Part shown: piece by piece, positions 9,591-16,746 of the stretch
Layout: each line of letters opens with the position of its first letter
How positions within the stretch are numbered: the stretch's first letter is position 1
Source of the DNA: an uncultured Cohaesibacter sp.
GTDB taxonomy: Bacteria > Pseudomonadota > Alphaproteobacteria > Rhizobiales > Cohaesibacteraceae
Length of the DNA: 64,000 nucleotides
Assembly (NCBI RefSeq): GCF_963676485.1
Contig: NZ_OY781114.1
Location: 62,001-126,000, forward strand
Direction: 5' to 3'
Notes under the pieces: generated by a model
Database searches by the model: none
What the model was told of the DNA's origin: nothing
The model's input: only the letters and a program-made list of their open reading frames with translations
Position numbers and translations under genes: made by a program

Positions 9591-9632
9591 GCGCCGAAAT
9601 GAACCTGCCCTTCATTTCGGCGCTTTCTTTTT
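9591..9632 (+). terminator. Strong intrinsic terminator after the DUF5330 gene
   Basis: A perfect 13-bp stem (GCGCCGAAATGAA, 9591-9603, with TTCATTTCGGCGC, 9611-9623) encloses a 7-nt loop and is followed by TTTCTTTTT. It isolates the DUF5330 gene from sufE. The rest of the 9402-9757 gap shows no gene. Confidence 0.92.
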
Positions 9633-9757
9633 ATCTACCCCTCTTTTTATATACTCCCCCCTCATATCGCGCGCGCCCATAGAAGGCTTGCCCCTTCCCA
9701 TCGGCTTCATTAGTGTAGGCACCAATGAAATGAATTCAGAAAGAAGCCGAGACTGAT

Positions 9758-10180
9758 ATGCCTTTGACGATTGACGAGATTATTGAGAATTTTTCATTCA
9801 TTGACGACTGGGAAGAGCGCTATCGCTATGTCATCGAGCTTGGGCGCGAGCTGGAAGACCTGCCGCAAGAAGCCATGACTTCAGCAAACAAGGTGGAAGG
9901 CTGCGTGTCACAGGTTTGGCTGACCACAAAAGTGAGTGGCGAAGACGCCAACCCAACGCTTACCTTTCAAGGAGACAGTGACGCGCATATCGTGAAAGGC
10001 CTGGTTGCCATAGCGTTGGCGACCTTCTCAGGCAAGACAGCCAAAGACATTCTCAACACCGACGCTGATGCTATCTTTGATCAGATCGGCTTGCGGGACC
10101 ATTTGACACCACAACGTTCAAACGGCCTTTCCGCCATGATCGGTCGCATCAAGGCGGATGCACAAAAGGCTTTGGGCTAA
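9758..10180 (+). CDS. sufE: Cysteine desulfuration protein SufE
   Basis: The product is 140 residues, a normal SufE length. SufE takes persulfide sulfur from the desulfurase SufS and passes it to the SufBCD scaffold during Fe-S cluster assembly in the cytoplasm. The family core is clear: an N-terminal helix ending in DDWEERYRYVIELGR, then the NKVEGCVSQVW loop with the sulfur-accepting cysteine at Cys49, a D-S-D-A-x-I-V-K-G motif, and a C-terminal helix with NG-x-x-AM-x-x-I. No other suf gene lies in the window. The preceding intergenic region contains a terminator, so sufE should have its own promoter. Confidence 0.95.
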   Translation: MPLTIDEIIENFSFIDDWEERYRYVIELGRELEDLPQEAMTSANKVEGCVSQVWLTTKVSGEDANPTLTFQGDSDAHIVKGLVAIALATFSGKTAKDILNTDADAIFDQIGLRDHLTPQRSNGLSAMIGRIKADAQKALG

Positions 10181-10245
10181 CGTCAACTCAAGAGCCACTC
10201 CGGCGGAGCCATTCTTGAGAGAAAGGGCATCATTGCCCTTTTCTA

Positions 10246-11085
10246 TCAGCATTCATCTGAAGAGGACAGATTTGGGCGATAATCTCTGGTCCCCCAATGA
10301 CGTATGGCATTTCTGGTTGGACCTTTGGCCTCATCGAAGAGCCCATAATGCCGAGCCAATCTGGCAAGCGCCAAAGACAAAACCAGCTTTGCCGAGCGCG
10401 CAGGCCAATTCCGTGTGCGCTCCATTTCTTCAAGCCCCTTCTGAAAGCAACAGAAATCGATCAACGGGTCGGCAAACTCTTCGCCTACATATTTGAGCGC
10501 TGCCCGGAACCGGTCCTGCGCATCGAGCGCCGCATCCCCTAGATTTCGCGATGCCTTGGCGCGACGGGCATTTTTGGAAATAGCCCCTTCCTCCTCTCCC
10601 AAGCCTTGCCAGTTGATGCCGAGCGTCTTTACTAATTGCCCCCTGATGAAATCACTGCATAGCCTTTCTCCAGCTTCAACCTGACTGGTGCTGAGATAAG
10701 TGCTTCCATCCCCTTTCTTACGATTGGCAAGATGTTGCAAGGGACTTTCCGCCCTTATCGCGTTGACATCAGAGCGAGAGGACTGGGCTTTCACTCTTAC
10801 CCTCTCTTCCGTCGTTCTGTTGCTCTCTTGTCTGGAAAGCCCGATCTCGTCACGGTGTAGCTTCTGGCGTCGCAAAGCGCTCTTGCCCTTGTTTGTCAAA
10901 GCAAACCCTGTTTCTTTCTTTTGGAGCCAACCACGCGAAAGCAGGATTTGCAGCTGGGATTTTGGCCATCGGCTTCCGAGCGGCTTATGACCTCGGGCGA
11001 TTTGCTGAAGGAGCGAGAGGCAGGCCCCTTCAAAACCATCTTCAAGCTTTGAGCCATTCTTGCGTTCTTGCGAGGTCTTGCTCAT
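10246..11085 (-). CDS. DUF6456 domain protein
   Basis: The product is 279 residues. An N-terminal winged-helix-like segment (about residues 15-70: LSLLQQIARG, then a W-P-x-S-x-x-Q-x-L-L-S-R-G pattern) is followed by a basic linker. The C-terminal ~140 residues form the DUF6456 domain, with AGERLCSDF near its start and a helical end containing LVLSLALARLARHYG. The family is of unknown function and in Hyphomicrobiales commonly sits next to a small DnaA-domain-IV protein, as here. Its ATG overlaps the stop of that gene by 4 nt, so translation is probably coupled. A DNA-related role for the pair is inference. Confidence 0.8.
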   Translation of the reverse strand: MSKTSQERKNGSKLEDGFEGACLSLLQQIARGHKPLGSRWPKSQLQILLSRGWLQKKETGFALTNKGKSALRRQKLHRDEIGLSRQESNRTTEERVRVKAQSSRSDVNAIRAESPLQHLANRKKGDGSTYLSTSQVEAGERLCSDFIRGQLVKTLGINWQGLGEEEGAISKNARRAKASRNLGDAALDAQDRFRAALKYVGEEFADPLIDFCCFQKGLEEMERTRNWPARSAKLVLSLALARLARHYGLFDEAKGPTRNAIRHWGTRDYRPNLSSSDEC

Positions 11086-11495
11086 TTTGCACTCGCTCTT
11101 GTCAGAGGAGTAACAAGCATCATGGTTTCCAGAGCGCTTTCCAAGCTGTTGATCAGCAACTCGGTTTCTTCTTCTTCCCTTCGATCTTCAACCACACGAC
11201 AGGCATAGGCGACCGTTGTGCGGTCCCGCTGATAGTAGCTGGCAATGTCCTTGAGTGGATAGCTCAAGCAGACATGGCTGAGATACATGGCCACTTGCCG
11301 AGCAAAGGCCACGCTCTTTCTGCATCGGGTCCCGGCATGCAAGGCGGTTCGAGGCAACCGATAGGTTCTCGAGACCAGTTCATCCACCAGCGCAAGAGCG
11401 TGGATACCATTGTGCTGATCCCCATACCCTACACGCACACCCTGCCATGGCGATACGCTGGCAGCCGGATTTTCTATATTGAATGCAGTTTCCAT
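11082..11495 (-). CDS. Stand-alone DnaA domain IV-like DNA-binding protein
   Basis: The product is 137 residues. Its central 60 residues match the DnaA C-terminal DNA-binding domain: ARQVAMYLSHV, then the helix LKDIASYY and the DRTTVAYACR signature, close to the D-H-T-T-V-x-H-A signature of true DnaA. There is no AAA+ ATPase domain, so it cannot be an initiator by itself. It may recognise DnaA-box-like sites as a regulator or competitor; that is inference. The gene is the first of a two-gene operon with the DUF6456 protein, and a dyad lies in its upstream region. Confidence 0.85.
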   Translation of the reverse strand: METAFNIENPAASVSPWQGVRVGYGDQHNGIHALALVDELVSRTYRLPRTALHAGTRCRKSVAFARQVAMYLSHVCLSYPLKDIASYYQRDRTTVAYACRVVEDRREEEETELLINSLESALETMMLVTPLTRASAK

Positions 11496-11534
11496 TGTTC
11501 ACTCCATGATCCTTGCTCGTGTTCATTAAAACTT

Positions 11535-11557
11535 GTTGTATTAACCCAATATACAAC
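11535..11557. promoter_or_regulatory. Dyad upstream of the DnaA-domain-IV gene
   Basis: GTTGTAT (11535-11541) and ATACAAC (11551-11557) form a perfect 7-bp inverted repeat with a 9-nt spacer, about 40 nt upstream of the minus-strand start. The size and place suit an operator for a dimeric regulator. The regulator is unknown. Confidence 0.4.
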
Positions 11558-11729
11558 CTATGCTTGAATCAGGAATAAATTCCTCGCATAAAAAATGGAA
11601 GATTTTTAAAGGCAGCTGCAGTAATTCCAGAAAATCTCTCATTTTTTCGCGCAACATTGCTTTAGACTTTATTCACCATCCCAATATGGAAACTCTCCTT
11701 ATACCCATAACTCCCAGTATCTGAGACTG

Positions 11730-12200
11730 TTGGACAATGAAGGCATGGTTCAAAACAGTCTTCAGCCCAAACGGGCATCTGGTAATCGGTCTTTAGCGAA
11801 TGGCAAAACCGAGTTGCCAACATCATCTCATGGCATCACGCAAAAGGCAGCCCTTGCCAGATCAGCGGGCGCTTTTGCAGACAAGTGGATGAGCCACGGC
11901 CCAACCTTTCTCAGAGACATGCTGCGTTGTGGTGAAAGAGACTATGTGCGCGACAGAGATCTGCCAGGGCTGCTTCATATGTTCCCCAGCGAGCTTCGCA
12001 ATCTGGAAATGGCGGATGGTGGTGCAATCCTGAAAAAGCTCTGTCTGGCTCTCAGGGCAGAACGGCGTCGGGGACGTGCTGCACATTACAGATATTCGTT
12101 GATGCGCCATATCGCGCTTATGCAGGCGGTTGCGGCCGAAAAGCGCGCGTGTGTGACGAACCAACCGATAGCCAGAGACAAACCGAACAAGCAGGCCTGA
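11730..12200 (+). CDS. Conserved hypothetical protein
   Basis: The product is about 156 residues and basic. I do not recognise a named domain. The central part (FLRDMLRCGERDYV-x-DRDLPGLL, then a helix rich in Leu and Arg with LCLALRAERRRGRA and RHIALMQAV) reads as a compact helical domain, and the ends look disordered. The length and composition suit a small cytoplasmic or nucleoid-associated protein, but there is no direct evidence. The TTG at 11730 has only a weak ribosome-binding site; ATG 11745 is an alternative. It is divergent from the DnaA-domain-IV gene across 234 nt. Confidence 0.6.
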   Translation: MDNEGMVQNSLQPKRASGNRSLANGKTELPTSSHGITQKAALARSAGAFADKWMSHGPTFLRDMLRCGERDYVRDRDLPGLLHMFPSELRNLEMADGGAILKKLCLALRAERRRGRAAHYRYSLMRHIALMQAVAAEKRACVTNQPIARDKPNKQA

Positions 12201-12241
12201 AACCGAGACGCCTTGTTGCAGAAAGGCGCGTCAAAACAGAA

Positions 12242-12263
12242 AAGGCAGCGAAATCGCTGCCTT
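12242..12263. terminator. Terminator between the conserved hypothetical gene and mucR
   Basis: AAGGCAGCGA (12242-12251) and TCGCTGCCTT (12254-12263) form a 10-bp stem. On the minus strand it is followed by TTCTGTTTT, so it most likely ends mucR; it may also serve the plus-strand gene. Confidence 0.75.
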
Positions 12264-12321
12264 AATCCTTACATGCACGCAGACACTGCCGCGCTATAGT
12301 GCAGTGAAGCTTTGAAGTGAT

Positions 12322-12735
12322 TTACTTCTTGCGGCGCTGCTGACCCAACCCCATCTTTTTGGCAAGACTAGAGCGAGCTTCGGCATAGCTTGGTGCAACC
12401 ATTGGGTAGTCTGCGGGAAGACCCCATTTCTCACGATATTCTTCGGGAGACAGGTTGTAATGGGTACGAAGGTGACGCTTGAGCGACTTGAACTTCTTCC
12501 CATCTTCAAGACAGATGATGTAATCTGGCGTGATTGATTTCTTGACCGAGACTGCTGGTTTCGGTGCTTCGACAACTTCTTCGGAAACGGGAGTCTTTGT
12601 GTCTTCCAAAGCTTTGTAGATGTCGCCAATAAGGCCCGAGAGATCATTAACCGGTACAGCATTGTTGCTAACATATGCGGAAACGATATCAGCGGTAAGC
12701 TCAATCAGTATGTTGTTTTCTGTGTTTTCTGACAT
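12322..12735 (-). CDS. mucR: MucR/Ros family zinc-finger transcriptional regulator
   Basis: The product is 137 residues, the family's usual length. An N-terminal helical oligomerisation region is followed by the zinc-finger DNA-binding domain: [22 protein letters not shown], given here as the key residues Cys, Asp and two His, and then the [20 protein letters not shown] signature. The second zinc ligand position is Asp rather than the Cys of Ros, giving a Cys-Asp-His-His site as known for some rhizobial members. MucR proteins silence or tune many genes (exopolysaccharide, motility, cell cycle, virulence) by binding AT-rich DNA. The gene stands alone with an AT-rich upstream region. Confidence 0.95.
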   Translation of the reverse strand: MSENTENNILIELTADIVSAYVSNNAVPVNDLSGLIGDIYKALEDTKTPVSEEVVEAPKPAVSVKKSITPDYIICLEDGKKFKSLKRHLRTHYNLSPEEYREKWGLPADYPMVAPSYAEARSSLAKKMGLGQQRRKK

Positions 12736-12980
12736 AATCCGGACATTCTTTCCAATTGACGCTCAAGATGATTGCTGTTCACTTGAACATTCTGGCACTC
12801 AACTGTTGGATAGTAGAGTCACCAGTTTCAAAAACCATTGGCGACATTCGTAATGTATCTATGTTTTTACTTCAAGAAATAATGCATTTTTCTTCGTATG
12901 CTTGTGGGAAACAATTATATGGCGCGGAAAATTCGTAGTAAAGCAAGATTATATGTGAGGTCAGAAACAAATATAAGAAA
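12736..12980. other. AT-rich region upstream of mucR
   Basis: The stretch between mucR and the end of the antiporter operon is AT-rich, as expected for a MucR-type target, and autoregulation is common in the family. No gene or clear palindrome is seen. Confidence 0.35.
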
Positions 12981-13005
12981 AGGGAGTTTCGGCTCGAAAC
13001 TCCCT
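12981..13005 (-). terminator. Terminator of the mnh operon
   Basis: An 11-bp stem (AGGGAGTTTCG with CGAAACTCCCT) around a 3-nt loop is followed on the minus strand by TTTTCTTAT, 36 nt after the mnhG stop. Confidence 0.9.
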
Positions 13006-13040
13006 AGTCATCAATCATTCAACGGTCAGATATAGAGAAA

Positions 13041-13409
13041 TCACTTATTTTTCGAATTCTTCTCCATACTATCGGCATATTCGTCAATTACTGTCCCTTT
13101 CCAGGGTTTTGTTCCGGTAGAGTATGCAGCTTTTGCAACCAAATGTGCTGTAACTGGGGTCGTCAATAGAAAAAAGATGATACCAGCCAACGCGCGAGTG
13201 AATACGTCAAATTCTCCCGAATGCAGGGCCAGAGCCAACAGCGCGATGCCAGAGCCCAAGGTGCCGGCTTTGGAGGCTGAATGCATCCTGGTATACACAT
13301 CGGGGAAGCGCAGCATGCCGATGGATGCGGTCAATACGAACACCGCGCCCAGCAAGAGCAAAAGGCCGACGAAGACGTCGGATATCATCCCAAGGGTCAA
13401 GCCTATCAT
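13041..13409 (-). CDS. mnhG: Mrp-type Na+/H+ antiporter subunit G
   Basis: The product is 122 residues with three membrane helices, the last gene of the seven-gene operon. The MnhG/PhaG pattern is visible: helix 1 with [15 protein letters not shown], then [23 protein letters not shown], and a third helix ending in [14 protein letters not shown]. It is a small subunit of the inner-membrane hetero-oligomeric cation/proton antiporter that exports Na+ (or K+) at alkaline pH. The start overlaps the mnhF stop by 4 nt. Confidence 0.96.
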   Translation of the reverse strand: MIGLTLGMISDVFVGLLLLLGAVFVLTASIGMLRFPDVYTRMHSASKAGTLGSGIALLALALHSGEFDVFTRALAGIIFFLLTTPVTAHLVAKAAYSTGTKPWKGTVIDEYADSMEKNSKNK

Positions 13410-13771
13410 TCCAATCCCTCCAGAGCTCGTTTGGCGTCTGCTTCCGCTTTGGCAGCCTCTTCTTCATCGAAATATTCCGAACTGTCACCATGATGCAGCA
13501 CGAAACGGGCAAAGGCCAAGGTTGACAGAAAGCCGACCAGCCCCAGCGCAATTGCGATGTCTATGTAAAGATAGAAGTCGGTCTTCACACCGATTACGGC
13601 GATAAAGCCGATACCAACGGCGACCAGCATATCGAGGCCAATGATGCGGTCTCCCAATGTTGGCCCCTTGATGATGCGATAGGCCGTAAACAGGAATGAC
13701 AGCGACAAGATCATAAGCGTGATCAGTATGGCGACATCCAAAAATGACGGAATATTCATAAGCGGTTCCAT
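13406..13771 (-). CDS. mnhF: Mrp-type Na+/H+ antiporter subunit F
   Basis: The product is 121 residues with three membrane helices. The family signature YRIIKGPT-x-x-DRI-x-x-LDML sits between helices 1 and 2, and a conserved Asp lies in the third helix ([21 protein letters not shown]). It ends in an acidic, alanine-rich tail. Its ATG shares one base with the mnhE stop; a second ATG four codons later is an alternative start. It is part of the antiporter membrane module. Confidence 0.96.
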   Translation of the reverse strand: MEPLMNIPSFLDVAILITLMILSLSFLFTAYRIIKGPTLGDRIIGLDMLVAVGIGFIAVIGVKTDFYLYIDIAIALGLVGFLSTLAFARFVLHHGDSSEYFDEEEAAKAEADAKRALEGLE

Positions 13772-14247
13772 CAGCGAAAGGCCTCCATGATCTTGCGTTC
13801 AAAGCCGGTTTCGATTTCCTCGCGCATATCTTCCAGGTCATCAATCGTGATGGCGTGAATATAGAGATATTTCTTGTCGTCGGATACGTCGACGGACAAG
13901 GTGCCCGGTGTCAATGTAATCAGGTTCGCCAGAATGGTGATTTCAAGATCACGATCGGTTTTCAGCTCATAGGCGAAAAAGCCAGGCTTGAGCTTGATGT
14001 TGGGGCAGACCGCGAGAATGGCCACCTTGGCAGCTGATTTGATCAACTCAACGATGAAGAGTAAAAGCAGCGACACAATCCTGCGCACGCGCTGAAAATA
14101 GCGCAGCGTACCCGCCTTTTCCCTGATGATGAACAGCACGATCGTGCCCAACACAAAGCCGAAAAGCAGGTTTGGTACAGTGAAGGTTCCGCCAACAGCC
14201 GCCCAGATGATAGCCAACAGGACGTTGACCAGAAACAGATATTTCAT
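13771..14247 (-). CDS. mnhE: Mrp-type Na+/H+ antiporter subunit E
   Basis: The product is 158 residues. Two or three N-terminal membrane helices ([15 protein letters not shown], then [16 protein letters not shown]) are followed by a cytoplasmic domain with the family pattern [24 protein letters not shown]. Subunit E is needed for assembly of the Mrp complex in studied systems. One-base overlaps with mnhD and mnhF indicate coupled translation. Confidence 0.96.
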   Translation of the reverse strand: MKYLFLVNVLLAIIWAAVGGTFTVPNLLFGFVLGTIVLFIIREKAGTLRYFQRVRRIVSLLLLFIVELIKSAAKVAILAVCPNIKLKPGFFAYELKTDRDLEITILANLITLTPGTLSVDVSDDKKYLYIHAITIDDLEDMREEIETGFERKIMEAFR

Positions 14248-15935
14248 CAGTGCGCTCCTTCCGAGTTCTGCGTAGTGCCATGCTCTTTCGCGTCATTGAA
14301 GCTATGCCCTTCGGCCGCCAGCGCTTCAGAGCGTTCTTTCTTTTGCTCTTTTACAGGTCCGAAGACAGCATCAAAATACTGATCAGGCTTGAGAAGCGTT
14401 GCGGCGCCATATTGCGAAACCGAAAAGACCGGTGACGGATAGACGCCGATATAGACAATCATCGCGACCAGCGCCACGACAGGCACAAACACGCGCCTTC
14501 TGACAATCTCGGACAAGGTGTAGAGCGGCGCCGCGTCCCGTCCGTCTTGCGTACCGATCGGGCCGCCACGCCAGAAGGCATGCGCCCAGACGCGCCCCAT
14601 TGCAATGGTGGTTATGAAACCGGAAAGAAGGATAGAAAATGCAAGCCAGCCATAGCCTTCCTTGAGGCTGGATTCCACAAGCACCATTTTGGGCCAGAAG
14701 CCAGAGAATGGAGGCAGACCGGAAGCAGCAAAGACCAGTGCCAGAAACAGAATGGAAAGCCAACTGGAGGCTTTATATCCGCCGCCAAGATCCGAAAGAT
14801 TATACTTGCCCCCGTTCTTGCGCATCAGAATACCGAATGCCAGATAAAGGGCAGTCATGACGAGAATGGAATTGACCGCATAAAGAATAGCGCCAGTGAT
14901 CGCATCCTGCGTGCCAACGGCAACGCCAACCATGGAGGAGCCAATTCCGCCAACGACCAGAAAGCCGAAAGTCCGACGCACATCATTCTGCGCCAAGGCT
15001 CCAATGGCACCAACGATCATGGTCAAAGCAGCAATCCATGCGATGAGATCGCTCAGCAAGTCCCTGCCCTCTGGCATCACCAGTACCAACGTGCGGATCA
15101 ACACATAGACACCCACTTTTGTCAGCAAACCGGCAAAGATTGCAGAAACCACAATCTTTGGCGTGTGATAGGAAGCTGGCAACCAGAAGTTGACAGGAAA
15201 GGCAGCCGCCTTCATGGAGAAGGCCAACAGATAGAGCGTGGCGATTGTGCCCATTGGGGCGGCCCCTTCAGGCATTTCTCTCAAGCGCATGGCGATGTCA
15301 GCCATGTTCAGAGATCCGACGGCCCCGTAGAGATAGCCTGTGGTGACCAGAAACAGGGTCGTCGCCATCAGATTGAGCACGGCATATTTCATAGCGCCGT
15401 CCAACTGAATGCGCTCACCATCCACGATCAGGAGACCGAAGGACGAAATCAGCATCACTTCAAACCAGACATAGAGGTTGAAGATATCGCCGGTGAGAAA
15501 GGATCCAGTGATCCCGGTCATCATCCAGAGCAACGCTGGATAGAAGCCAAAGCGCGTCGAAGTAACCGAAATATCTGCCAGTGAATAGACACAGACAGCA
15601 AGAGCCACAATAGCAGCAATCAGCGCCATCAATCCGCCCAACGCGTCGACCACCAGCGTGATGCCGAATGGCGGCAGCCAACGCCCCATGGTCATGGTGA
15701 TGGGCCCTTCAGCCATGACCCGAGACAGCAGCAAGGCGTCTACAATGACAAGTGCTGCCAGATAAAGGCAAGACAGGTAACCATGCCATTTTGCCTGATA
15801 GCGGAGCATGACGAGCGATGCGCCGCCTATGATGGTAATCAGCGATGGAGCCACAATCAGCCAGTCCGCCAGTGAGGTCGGCGCCATCAGCATTCCGGCG
15901 GCATAGTCCACCGCGTGATCAGCATTTCCAGCCAT
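14247..15935 (-). CDS. mnhD: Mrp-type Na+/H+ antiporter subunit D
   Basis: The product is 562 residues with about 14 membrane helices, homologous to NuoN/NuoM/NuoL of complex I. Helices carry the conserved Glu and Lys of the proton channel, for example in the segments FNLYVWFEVMLISSFGLL and SMKAAAFPVNFWLPASYH. The last ~35 residues form a charged, soluble tail, longer than in many homologues. With subunit A it forms the two putative ion-translocating antiporter subunits. It lies 12 nt downstream of mnhC. Confidence 0.96.
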   Translation of the reverse strand: MAGNADHAVDYAAGMLMAPTSLADWLIVAPSLITIIGGASLVMLRYQAKWHGYLSCLYLAALVIVDALLLSRVMAEGPITMTMGRWLPPFGITLVVDALGGLMALIAAIVALAVCVYSLADISVTSTRFGFYPALLWMMTGITGSFLTGDIFNLYVWFEVMLISSFGLLIVDGERIQLDGAMKYAVLNLMATTLFLVTTGYLYGAVGSLNMADIAMRLREMPEGAAPMGTIATLYLLAFSMKAAAFPVNFWLPASYHTPKIVVSAIFAGLLTKVGVYVLIRTLVLVMPEGRDLLSDLIAWIAALTMIVGAIGALAQNDVRRTFGFLVVGGIGSSMVGVAVGTQDAITGAILYAVNSILVMTALYLAFGILMRKNGGKYNLSDLGGGYKASSWLSILFLALVFAASGLPPFSGFWPKMVLVESSLKEGYGWLAFSILLSGFITTIAMGRVWAHAFWRGGPIGTQDGRDAAPLYTLSEIVRRRVFVPVVALVAMIVYIGVYPSPVFSVSQYGAATLLKPDQYFDAVFGPVKEQKKERSEALAAEGHSFNDAKEHGTTQNSEGAH

Positions 15936-15947
15936 AGCCGTCTCTCC

Positions 15948-16325
15948 TTAATAGCTAACAGGAGGCAGATCTTCGTCTGCCGGTTCCGCGACACGCATTT
16001 GCGTTATGTCGTCGGTTCCCAACTCCTGATAAGCCCGATAGGCGAGCACGAGGAGAAAGGCCAGAAATGAGAATGAAATCACAATCGCCGTCAGGATCAG
16101 AGCCTGAGGCAATGGATTGGCCGTTGGTATAGCAGGCACCGAAGCCCCTTCGGGAATGATCGGCGGCACCTCTCGCATCAAGCGGCCACTGGTGAAAATC
16201 AGCAGGTTCACAGCGTTGCTGAGCGCTGCGATCCCCAACATGATGCGAATGGTATAGCGCGACATCATCAGATAGATGCTCACCGCGAAGAAGATACCAA
16301 CGAGAATAGAAAGAACGCCTTCCAT
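15948..16325 (-). CDS. mnhC: Mrp-type Na+/H+ antiporter subunit C
   Basis: The product is 125 residues with three membrane helices, homologous to NuoK. The helix-2 segment GIAALSNAVNLLIF and the P-L-P-Q-A-L-I-L-T-A-I-V-I motif of helix 3 are characteristic. A short soluble tail ends the protein. The gap to mnhB is 7 nt. Confidence 0.96.
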   Translation of the reverse strand: MEGVLSILVGIFFAVSIYLMMSRYTIRIMLGIAALSNAVNLLIFTSGRLMREVPPIIPEGASVPAIPTANPLPQALILTAIVISFSFLAFLLVLAYRAYQELGTDDITQMRVAEPADEDLPPVSY

Positions 16326-16332
16326 GGTCGCT

Positions 16333-16746
16333 TTATTCCTCTTCCAGTTTCAGTGCAATGGATGTCAGGCTGCCCATAACCACCAGATAAACGCCAATAT
16401 CGAAGAACATCGGCGTTGAGATGGCCACTTCAACACCCATGATGGTGGGGAATGTCCATTGGCTGGTCATAAATGGCTGCGCTTCAAACATGGAGAGCAA
16501 ACCCGACCCCGCCGAGAGCACCAACCCAAAAGCGGCTACGGAAATGGGGTGGAAATAGAGTGCCCTACGGACATATTCCACACCGGCAGCGATACCATAC
16601 ATCATGAAGGCCGACGCGGCGATCAGACCGCCGATGAAACCACCGCCCGGATCATTGTGTCCGCGCAAGGTCACGAAGATGGAGAACAGGATCATCAGAG
16701 CCGCCAGAAATGGGGCTGTTGTCCGGAAAATCAGAGTTTGCATCAC
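16333..16746 (-). CDS. mnhB: Mrp-type Na+/H+ antiporter subunit B
   Basis: The product is 137 residues with four membrane helices. It begins with FRTTAPFLAALMILFSIFV and shows the family motif RGHNDPGGGFIGGL. A separate B subunit with a full-length A subunit marks a group 1 (seven-gene) operon rather than the fused six-gene form. Its start overlaps the mnhA stop by 4 nt. Confidence 0.96.
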   Translation of the reverse strand: MMQTLIFRTTAPFLAALMILFSIFVTLRGHNDPGGGFIGGLIAASAFMMYGIAAGVEYVRRALYFHPISVAAFGLVLSAGSGLLSMFEAQPFMTSQWTFPTIMGVEVAISTPMFFDIGVYLVVMGSLTSIALKLEEE

